DNA from: an uncultured Clostridia bacterium
GTDB lineage: Bacteria; Bacillota; Clostridia; Christensenellales; Borkfalkiaceae
NCBI GenBank assembly: GCA_946624395.1
Contig: CAMORY010000110.1
Coordinates: forward strand, 1-6,143
Length of the DNA: 6,143 bases
Direction of reading: 5' to 3'
A program made the translations under genes and the position numbers. The notes below the pieces were generated by a model that saw nothing but the letters and a program-made list of their open reading frames with translations, was not told the DNA's origin and did no database searches. The stretch's first letter is position 1. Every line of letters starts with the position of its first letter. This document shows, in pieces, positions 1 to 5,168 of this stretch.

Positions 1-62
1 AACTTGTGGCTATTTTAGCGGCGGAAGACGCAGAATTGTATCAAAAGTTGTCTTCCAAATAA
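1..62 (+). CDS. purE: C-terminal end of a probable PurE (N5-carboxyaminoimidazole ribonucleotide mutase), partial
   Basis: Only the last 19 full codons are present, read from base 3 to the TAA at 60-62; the gene starts left of the window. The residues LVAILAAEDAELYQKLSSK resemble the C-terminal helix of PurE proteins (compare the ILATHDKELHQRL stretch of the E. coli protein as I remember it), with the ILA, D, EL and KL positions agreeing. PurE converts N5-carboxyaminoimidazole ribonucleotide to 4-carboxyaminoimidazole ribonucleotide in purine biosynthesis in the cytoplasm. The match rests on one short helix and no catalytic residue is visible, so the name is tentative. The competing reading in frame 2 (open to a stop at 77-79) has a basic, non-family-like composition and was set aside. 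Confidence 0.5.
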   Translation, partial: LVAILAAEDAELYQKLSSK

Positions 63-63
63 A

Positions 64-101
64 ATCTGAAAAATTTTAATTTACGTATTGTAATTTCAGA
101 T
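64..101. repeat. 8-bp perfect inverted repeat overlapping the promoter
   Basis: ATCTGAAA at 64-71 is repeated inverted as TTTCAGAT at 94-101, separated by 22 bases. A second, competing pairing exists between AATTTAC (78-84) and GTAATTT (90-96), with one mismatch. The right arm begins directly after the putative -35 hexamer (88-93) and lies in the promoter spacer. There is no following T-run on the + strand, so it does not look like a normal terminator for the upstream gene. It could be an operator for a dimeric regulator, a weak terminator, or chance in AT-rich DNA. Confidence 0.4.
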
Positions 102-116
102 AAAATATTGTATACT
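88..116 (+). promoter_or_regulatory. Sigma-A-type promoter for the P-loop NTPase gene
   Basis: A -35 hexamer TTGTAA (88-93, 4 of 6 consensus bases) and a -10 hexamer TATACT (111-116, 5 of 6) are separated by an ideal 17 bases in AT-rich DNA. Transcription would start near 123, giving a leader of about 25 bases ahead of the ATG at 149. The position just after the upstream gene and before the next start is what a housekeeping promoter would need. This is a prediction by eye. Confidence 0.6.
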
Positions 117-135
117 GTTAGTAATAAAAGTTTAC

Positions 136-140
136 GGGAG
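136..140 (+). promoter_or_regulatory. Ribosome binding site that sets the start of the P-loop gene
   Basis: GGGAG lies 8 bases before the ATG at 149. An in-frame GTG at 140 overlaps this site and has no binding site of its own at a workable distance, so translation from 149 is preferred. Starting there also puts the conserved P-loop at the very N-terminus, as is usual for small P-loop proteins. Confidence 0.75.
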
Positions 141-148
141 TGTTATTT

Positions 149-556
149 ATGAAGATTTTTTACGGACCTAAAGGCACGGGCAAGACCAAAGCCATTATCG
201 ATTTTGCAAATTCTGCGAAAGATGCCGCTAAAGGGCACGTCGTTTACATAACCGATTCGGATAAGTACGGGTTTGAACTTAAAATGCCCATCAGATTTTT
301 GAATACGTCTGATTTCGGCATCGCTTCGGAAGACGAATTCCGCGGTTTCATAAAGGGCATAGTTGCTTCTAACGGGGATAACGAATACGTGTTTATCGAC
401 GGGGTTGCGCGTATCTGCGGTAAAAAACTTGGCGAAATAAACAGTATTTTCAATACGATGGACGCGTTGGAAGATAAATTCGGCGTTAAATTCGTTTTAA
501 CCTGTAGCGGCACTAAAGAAGAATTGCCGGACTTTATATTAAAGTACGTCGATTAA
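149..556 (+). CDS. Small stand-alone P-loop NTPase (uncharacterised Clostridia-type family)
   Basis: This 135-residue cytoplasmic protein opens with a Walker A motif, GPKGTGKT (residues 6-13), directly after the first beta strand. A Walker B-like strand YVFIDGV (80-86, acidic residue D84) follows. A later strand, KFVLTCSG (114-121), sits where a sensor or final core strand would be, and the protein ends at LPDFILKYVD. It is therefore a minimal P-loop core with no fused effector domain, no signal peptide and no membrane segment. Similar small proteins occur in Clostridia and are often mislabelled as twitching motility protein PilT; this one is far too short for PilT and lacks its His and Asp boxes. 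ATP or GTP binding is well supported, but substrate and role are unknown. The gene has its own promoter and terminator, so it appears to be expressed as a single-gene unit. Confidence 0.85.
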   Translation: MKIFYGPKGTGKTKAIIDFANSAKDAAKGHVVYITDSDKYGFELKMPIRFLNTSDFGIASEDEFRGFIKGIVASNGDNEYVFIDGVARICGKKLGEINSIFNTMDALEDKFGVKFVLTCSGTKEELPDFILKYVD

Positions 557-557
557 C

Positions 558-587
558 TTGCTTTTTATAATTAAAATGTAGTAAAAT
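558..587 (+). promoter_or_regulatory. Candidate promoter for the thrC-trpS operon
   Basis: TTGCTT (558-563) and TAAAAT (582-587) are 18 bases apart and would start transcription near 594, inside the left arm of the terminator hairpin. Such a transcript would lack most of the left arm and so would not be terminated, whereas read-through RNA from the P-loop gene would be. A TATAAT at 566-571 also exists but has no good -35 at the right distance. The gap between terminator and thrC is too short to hold a promoter downstream, so a site here or read-through is required. Weak by-eye evidence only. Confidence 0.3.
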
Positions 588-623
588 AAAAGTCGGGGAA
601 TTCTCGGCTTTTATTTTTGTTTT
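583..623 (+). terminator. Intrinsic terminator after the P-loop NTPase gene
   Basis: AAAATAAAAG (583-592) pairs perfectly with CTTTTATTTT (608-617). The stem continues inward through TCGGGG (593-598) against CTCGG and neighbouring T/G bases (602-607) with some G-U pairs, leaving a 3-base loop. The right arm runs straight into a T-rich tail (TTTTTGTTTT, 614-623). The flanking A- and T-runs are complementary, so the structure is close to symmetric. It ends only one base before the AGGAG site of thrC (625-629), so it also forms part of the leader of the next gene if there is read-through. Confidence 0.8.
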
Positions 624-636
624 CAGGAGAAAGTTT

Positions 637-2118
637 ATGCAGTTTGTAAGCACCCGCGGCAAATTTGCGGTGGAAAACGCAGCCAAGGCTATCACTAAAG
701 GACTATCGGACGACGGCGGGCTTTTCGTTCCGCAGTACTTCCCGAATCTTACCGCCGAATTAGAAAGTATGCTTTCTATGGACTATGCGGAACGCGCGGC
801 GAAAGTTATCGGTTCTTTTCTTACCGAATACGACGGGAAAGAACTTCTTTCCGCGTGCAAAAAGGCGTACGCGCAGTTTGACGAAGGCGACGCCGCACCT
901 GTCGTTAAGATAGACGACGGGCTTTTCGTGTTGGAACTGTTCCACGGCCCGACTTTGGCGTTTAAAGACATTGCGCTCACGCTTTTGCCGTATCTTATGA
1001 GAAAGGGCGCGGATATTTCGGGCGTTAAAGAAAATATACTTATTCTCGTCGCAACGAGCGGCGATACGGGTAAAGCGGCGCTTGAAGGCTTTAAAAACCA
1101 AACAGGCATTAAAATTTGCGTGTTCTATCCGTCCGAAGGCGTTTCGGATATGCAGAAAATGCAGATGTGCACGCAGGAAGGCGATAACGTCAACGTCGTG
1201 GGCGTAAAGGGCAATTTCGACGATTGCCAGACCGCCGTTAAAAAGATATTCACAAGCAGCGATATAGCCGCCGAACTGTCGGCGGAAAACGTAGTGCTTT
1301 CAAGCGCTAATTCCATTAACTTCGGAAGACTTGTTCCGCAGATATCCTATTATTTTTCCGCCTATTTAGACCTTGTTAATTCGGGAGAGATTAAATTAGG
1401 CGAAAAAATAGACTTTACCGTGCCGACGGGTAATTTCGGCAATATTCTGGCAGGGTACTACGCTAAAAAAATGGGGCTTCCGATAGGCAGACTCGTTTGC
1501 GCGTCCAACTCCAATAACGTGCTTACGGAATTTTTCGAAAGCGGCACGTACGACGCGGACAGAGAGTTTTTTAAGACAATGTCCCCGTCAATGGATATAC
1601 TTATTTCAAGCAATTTGGAGCGGCTTATTTTCGAACTTTCGGGAAGAAACAGCGCGCTTACAGCAAAGCGTATGGAAGACCTTAAAAAATCGGGCAAATA
1701 TTCCATAACCGAAGACGAGAAGAAAGCGGTCAAAGCGGAGTTTTTTGCCGATTATTGCGACGAAGAAGAGTGTTCGGAAGTTATATGCGACACGTTTGAG
1801 AATTCGGGCTATCTTGCCGACCCGCACACCGCGGTGGCTTTAAAAGCGGCAGAGACCTATTCCGCGCAATCGGGCTGTAAAAACAAAATGGTCGTTCTGT
1901 CGACGGCAAGCCCGTATAAATTTTCGCAGAACGTGTTAAAATCGGTAAGCGGGAAAATGATAAAAGACCCGTTCAAGGCGGCGCAGGCGCTCGAAACGTT
2001 GTCCGCTTGCCCGATACCGCCGCAGATTTCGCAGTTAAAGAGCAAAGAAAAGAGATTTACTCAAGTTATTGATAAAACCGAAACCGTTAAAACCGTCTGT
2101 GAATTCGCGGCGAAATAA
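637..2118 (+). CDS. thrC: Threonine synthase
   Basis: ThrC is a PLP enzyme that converts O-phospho-L-homoserine to L-threonine and phosphate, the last step of threonine biosynthesis, in the cytoplasm. The 493-residue product has the N-terminal family signature FVSTRG (3-8) and DDGGLFVP (25-32). The PLP-binding lysine is K110 in HGPTLAFKD. The substrate and phosphate loop ATSGDTG lies at 139-145, SANSINFGRLVPQ at 223-235 and the cofactor phosphate loop PTGNFGN at 263-269; DPHTAVA (395-401) and LSTASPYKF (421-429) close the fold. It matches the longer E. coli-type ThrC (about 430 residues) rather than the short Bacillus form of about 350, with some extra length in the C-terminal half. The start is set by AGGAG at 625-629, 7 bases before ATG. 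It leads a run of six same-strand genes. No riboswitch or T-box fits in the 80-base gap upstream. Confidence 0.96.
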   Translation: MQFVSTRGKFAVENAAKAITKGLSDDGGLFVPQYFPNLTAELESMLSMDYAERAAKVIGSFLTEYDGKELLSACKKAYAQFDEGDAAPVVKIDDGLFVLELFHGPTLAFKDIALTLLPYLMRKGADISGVKENILILVATSGDTGKAALEGFKNQTGIKICVFYPSEGVSDMQKMQMCTQEGDNVNVVGVKGNFDDCQTAVKKIFTSSDIAAELSAENVVLSSANSINFGRLVPQISYYFSAYLDLVNSGEIKLGEKIDFTVPTGNFGNILAGYYAKKMGLPIGRLVCASNSNNVLTEFFESGTYDADREFFKTMSPSMDILISSNLERLIFELSGRNSALTAKRMEDLKKSGKYSITEDEKKAVKAEFFADYCDEEECSEVICDTFENSGYLADPHTAVALKAAETYSAQSGCKNKMVVLSTASPYKFSQNVLKSVSGKMIKDPFKAAQALETLSACPIPPQISQLKSKEKRFTQVIDKTETVKTVCEFAAK

Positions 2119-2142
2119 AACGGGATTGTTTCAAGGATTGTT

Positions 2143-3147
2143 ATGGAAGAAAAAAAAGTTTTATTCAGCGCTATTCAGCCGAGCGGCATTTTAACGATAG
2201 GGAACTATCTCGGCGCGCTACGTAATTTCAAAAAATTACAGGACGATTACGACAGTATTTTTTCGGTGGCGGATTTGCATACGCTTACCGTACGGCAGGA
2301 CCCCGCTAACCTTCGTAAAAACGTTTACGAACTCGCGGCGCTTTATCTCGCTTGCGGTATAAACCCCGAAAAATCTGTGCTGTTCGTACAGTCGCACGTT
2401 TCCGCGCACGCGGAACTTACGTGGGTGTTAAACACTATCTGTTATCCCGGCGAACTTTCGCGTATGACGCAGTTTAAGGAAAAGAGTAAATCGCACGAAG
2501 ATAACGTAAATATGGGGTTAATGGACTATCCCGTGCTTATGGCGTCGGATATTCTGCTTTACCAGACTGATATCGTGCCCGTCGGCGCGGACCAAAAGCA
2601 ACACTTGGAACTTTCGCGCGATATAGCGATAAGGTTTAACAACCGTTTCGGCGACACATTTAAAGTGCCCGAAGGCTATATTCCCAAAACCGCCGCGCGC
2701 GTTATGAGTTTGCAAGAACCGATGAAGAAAATGAGTAAGTCGGACGCTAACTTAAACGCGTTCATCTCTATGGACGATGATACCGACGCGGTTATCAGAA
2801 AGTTTAAGCGCGCAATAACCGACAGCGACAACAGGATAATTTTCAGCGAAGATAAACCCGGAATAAGCAATCTTTTAACCATTTATTCCGCCGTAAGCGG
2901 TAAAACCGTCGAACAGGCGGAACAGGAATTTATAGGTTGCGGCTACGGCGCCTTAAAATTAATGGTAGGCGAAGCGGTCGCGGCTATTACCGAGCCGATA
3001 AGACTTGAAAAGAACAGGCTTCTTGCCAACAAAGATTATCTTGACGACGTGTTAAAGTCAGGCGCTGAAAGGGCGGAAAGAAGAGCCTACAAAACGCTTG
3101 CAAAGGTATATAAAAAAGTCGGACTTGTTCCGAGAAAAAGGGGATAA
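2143..3147 (+). CDS. trpS: Tryptophanyl-tRNA synthetase
   Basis: TrpRS is a class I aminoacyl-tRNA synthetase that charges tRNA-Trp with tryptophan using ATP. The 334 residues match the usual bacterial length (about 325-345). Visible landmarks in order are the N-terminal strand FSAIQPSG (8-15), TIGN (18-21) as the HIGH-motif equivalent followed by YLGAL, SVADLHTLTV (41-50), MDYPVLMASDILLYQTD (127-143), VGADQKQHLELSRDIA (147-162) and KMSKS (196-200). All catalytic motifs are intact. An AAGGA site at 2133-2137 lies 5 bases before ATG. It starts 24 bases after thrC with no terminator between, so it is probably co-transcribed, although the two genes share no pathway. The C-terminus is very basic (RKRG), which suits tRNA contact. 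I see no T-box leader, the usual control of trpS in Bacillota. Confidence 0.97.
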   Translation: MEEKKVLFSAIQPSGILTIGNYLGALRNFKKLQDDYDSIFSVADLHTLTVRQDPANLRKNVYELAALYLACGINPEKSVLFVQSHVSAHAELTWVLNTICYPGELSRMTQFKEKSKSHEDNVNMGLMDYPVLMASDILLYQTDIVPVGADQKQHLELSRDIAIRFNNRFGDTFKVPEGYIPKTAARVMSLQEPMKKMSKSDANLNAFISMDDDTDAVIRKFKRAITDSDNRIIFSEDKPGISNLLTIYSAVSGKTVEQAEQEFIGCGYGALKLMVGEAVAAITEPIRLEKNRLLANKDYLDDVLKSGAERAERRAYKTLAKVYKKVGLVPRKRG

Positions 3148-3156
3148 AGATATAAA

Positions 3157-4023
3157 ATGTTCGGCTATATAACGACCGATTTTCCTAATCTTTACGTTAA
3201 AGACACGGTGCTGTATAAGGCGGCGTACTGCGGGCTTTGCAAAAGTATAGGGAAAATATGCGGAACGCGCGGGCGGTTTCTGTTAAATTACGATTTGACC
3301 TTTTTATCCGTGTTCCTTCACAACGTTATAGGCGAAGATTTCGATATAAAAAAAGAACGGTGCATTTTACACACGATAATAAAGCGCCCCGTGGCAACGC
3401 CAGACGCGTTGTCATTCAGAATAGCCGCGCTTAACGTTATTTTAGCCTACTATAAATTATCGGATAACGTTATCGACGAAGGTAAGGGTAAGGTTAAGCG
3501 TTCGTTTTTCAAAAAGGCTTATAAAAAGGCTAAAAAAGCCCAACCGATTTTAGATAAAATCGTTAAAGAAAATTATCAGGCGCTTATAAAACTCGAAAGA
3601 GAGAATTCCGATAGCATAGATATGGTTTCAGACCCGTTCGGCAGTATGATGTGCGGTATCGTCAAAGAACTCTCCGGTGAAAAGTTTACCGATAATATCG
3701 GGGAACTTGCGTACAATCTCGGCAAATGGATTTATCTTATCGACGCGCTGGACGACTTCGATAAAGACAAAAAAAGCGGCAGTTTTAACGTGTTTATCAA
3801 CGCGTATAAAGATTTTTCCGATAAAGAGAGTTTTATCAGCGCTAAAAAAAGCGAACTTGAGTTTATTTTCGGCGGCATTTTGTCGCAGATTTATACTTGT
3901 GCGAAAGAAGTTTCATATAATTTTAATCACGATTTAACCGATAATATTCTTTATAAGGGGATATTCGTAAAAACAAAAAACGTTATGGAGTATAAAAAAT
4001 GCAAGAATACTACAAAATTTTAG
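3157..4023 (+). CDS. DUF5685-like protein with squalene/phytoene-synthase-like aspartate motifs
   Basis: This 288-residue protein of unknown function matches what I recall of the DUF5685 family: the N-terminal MFGYITTDFP, the YCGLCK motif (C25, C28), LNYDLTFL (43-50), a second Cys/His pair (C69, H72) followed by KRP, and LAYYKLSDNVIDE (96-108). C25/C28/C69/H72 could hold a metal ion. Two acidic motifs stand out: D103-x3-D107-E108, and a long helix LGKWIYLIDALDDFDKD (188-204) whose D200-x3-D204 is followed by KKSGSFNVF. That pattern resembles the two DxxxD magnesium-diphosphate motifs of squalene/phytoene synthases. A lysine-rich stretch (110-127) lies between them. No signal peptide or convincing membrane span is seen. 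The start is 9 bases after trpS; its AAGGGG (3138-3143) sits about 13 bases before ATG, which is long, so translation is probably coupled to trpS. The end overlaps the next gene by 25 bases. Family assignment is fairly sure; the enzyme-like reading is inference. Confidence 0.8.
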   Translation: MFGYITTDFPNLYVKDTVLYKAAYCGLCKSIGKICGTRGRFLLNYDLTFLSVFLHNVIGEDFDIKKERCILHTIIKRPVATPDALSFRIAALNVILAYYKLSDNVIDEGKGKVKRSFFKKAYKKAKKAQPILDKIVKENYQALIKLERENSDSIDMVSDPFGSMMCGIVKELSGEKFTDNIGELAYNLGKWIYLIDALDDFDKDKKSGSFNVFINAYKDFSDKESFISAKKSELEFIFGGILSQIYTCAKEVSYNFNHDLTDNILYKGIFVKTKNVMEYKKCKNTTKF

Positions 4024-4598
4024 GCGTAAACGAAAACGCGACCGATACTGAAATCGACGCGCAGTACACAAAACTTAAAGACAAATATTCGCGCGAAAGG
4101 TTTTACGAAGGGGAAATCGGCAACGATGCGGCGAGAAACTTAACCAAACTCGAAACCGCTTACGCCGAAATTAAAAAATATAGGGGTGAAAAAGTGAACG
4201 ATAGCGGCACTTCTTACAATTTTTCCGAAGTGGAAAACCTGATAAAGAACAATAAAATAAACGAAGCGCAAAACGTGCTGGACGATATTACCGACAGAAA
4301 TGCCGAGTGGCACTACTTGCAATCGGTTATATTCTATAAGAAGAACTGGATAAACGAGAGTAAAAAACAGTTGGAAATCGCTTTGAATATGGAACCCCAT
4401 AATCAAAAATATTCCGACGCGTATTCCAAACTCAAACAAAAAATTTCGTATAACGAAAGTCAGTTCCGTTCTGGCAACGCGCAGGGCGCTTACGCAGGGG
4501 ACGATAGACAGATGGGCGGCAGCGGTGCAAACGATTGCTTATCCTTTTGCGCGACCTGGTGCTGTATGAATATGATGTGCAATATGTGTTGCAGATAA
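3999..4598 (+). CDS. Degenerate J-domain/TPR protein with a C-terminal cysteine string
   Basis: The 199-residue product begins like a J domain: YYKILGVNENATDTEIDAQY (4-23), with helix II continuing through KLKDKY. Where HPD should follow, this protein has SRE (31-33) before RF, so it probably cannot stimulate DnaK ATPase. Residues 45-62 form helix III/IV (ARNLTKLETAYAEIKKY). A TPR-like helical pair comes next: 75-97, then 102-135 with the W-x2-L, Y, A-L and P pattern of a TPR. The tail (160-199) is Gly/Ala-rich and ends with seven cysteines in 19 residues (C180, C184, C188, C189, C194, C197, C198), suited to metal binding, lipidation or disulfides. The start ATG is supported by GGAG at 3987-3990, 8 bases upstream, inside the end of the DUF5685-like gene. 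The 25-base overlap implies translational coupling and joint function. The sequence supports a J-like scaffold or adaptor rather than a working Hsp40. Confidence 0.8.
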   Translation: MQEYYKILGVNENATDTEIDAQYTKLKDKYSRERFYEGEIGNDAARNLTKLETAYAEIKKYRGEKVNDSGTSYNFSEVENLIKNNKINEAQNVLDDITDRNAEWHYLQSVIFYKKNWINESKKQLEIALNMEPHNQKYSDAYSKLKQKISYNESQFRSGNAQGAYAGDDRQMGGSGANDCLSFCATWCCMNMMCNMCCR

Positions 4599-4599
4599 A

Positions 4600-5145
4600 A
4601 TGAAAAGTCGCACTATAACCGTTTCGGCAATATCCGCGGGACTTGTTGCGATTTGTCTTGCCGTCGGTATTTACGTCGGTTTTGCCGATGTGTTCGCGCT
4701 TATTGCGTCGTCGGTTTTCGTTATTTTGCCCTTATACGTTAAATCCTATAAAGGTTGTATACTCGCGTATCTTGCAGGCGGAATTTTGGGGCTGATATTC
4801 GGGTGGTTTAATTTTGTTTACTCCTTTGTTTTTCCCGCATATTTCGTATTTTTCGGGGTATACCCGATAGTAAATTGTTATTTAAGAGATAAAAGGGTTA
4901 AGAAATATATTTCTCATCTTGTCGGGCTTACTTGGTGCGTTGCCACCTTTTACGGAATATATTTCTATTATACGAAGGTAATGGGGCTTGATTTTAACGA
5001 TATTCCGCATTACCTTGAGTGGATTAGCGATTATATATTGTATGCTGTGGGCGTAATCGGCTTGATTTTTTACTTTATTTATGACAGGTTTATTTTTATA
5101 GTCAGAACGCTTATCGACAGGTATTTAGGTAAAATAATCAAGTAG
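4600..5145 (+). CDS. Six-helix integral membrane protein of unknown function
   Basis: The 181-residue product is strongly hydrophobic, with about six predicted membrane spans near residues 8-26, 29-48, 52-70, 72-93, 104-125 and 142-163. Short basic loops (KSYK at 48-51, RDKRVKK at 96-102) and a basic C-terminus (RTLIDRYLGKIIK) suggest both ends and these loops face the cytoplasm. Its size, helix number and compact layout resemble substrate-binding (S) components of ECF transporters, but I see no motif naming a substrate, so that is only a possibility. The start lies one base after the stop of the J-like gene and has no clear Shine-Dalgarno site, which points to termination-reinitiation and dependence on that gene's translation. 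I do not recognise a named family. The sequence is consistent with a membrane anchor or transporter for the two proteins encoded just upstream, which is inference. Confidence 0.75.
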   Translation: MKSRTITVSAISAGLVAICLAVGIYVGFADVFALIASSVFVILPLYVKSYKGCILAYLAGGILGLIFGWFNFVYSFVFPAYFVFFGVYPIVNCYLRDKRVKKYISHLVGLTWCVATFYGIYFYYTKVMGLDFNDIPHYLEWISDYILYAVGVIGLIFYFIYDRFIFIVRTLIDRYLGKIIK

Positions 5146-5168
5146 TTTTATGGATTTTTGACGGGGAA

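Noticed and set aside
64..101. Intrinsic terminator for the upstream purE-like gene
   Set aside because: The stem is AT-rich with a long loop and is followed by A-rich sequence, not a T-run, on the + strand.
140..148. In-frame GTG at 140 as the start of the P-loop protein (adds Met-Leu-Phe)
   Set aside because: It overlaps the GGGAG ribosome binding site that is correctly spaced for the ATG at 149, and has no binding site of its own.
244..513. Open frame on the minus strand opposite the P-loop gene
   Set aside because: It lies wholly opposite a gene with intact Walker motifs, has no family resemblance and no ribosome binding site; a shadow frame.
760..2045. Several minus-strand open frames of 62-113 residues opposite thrC
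   Set aside because: All mirror the codon bias of thrC, which has every expected motif; their compositions are not protein-like.
3237..3937. Two plus-strand frames (3237-3434, 3677-3937) inside the DUF5685-like gene
   Set aside because: They are out-of-frame readings of a well-supported family member, one rich in Arg and the other in mixed low-quality sequence; no supporting start signals.
3999..4598. Calling the J-like protein a functional DnaJ/Hsp40 co-chaperone
   Set aside because: The HPD motif is replaced by SRE, and neither the Gly/Phe region nor the CxxCxGxG zinc repeats of DnaJ are present.
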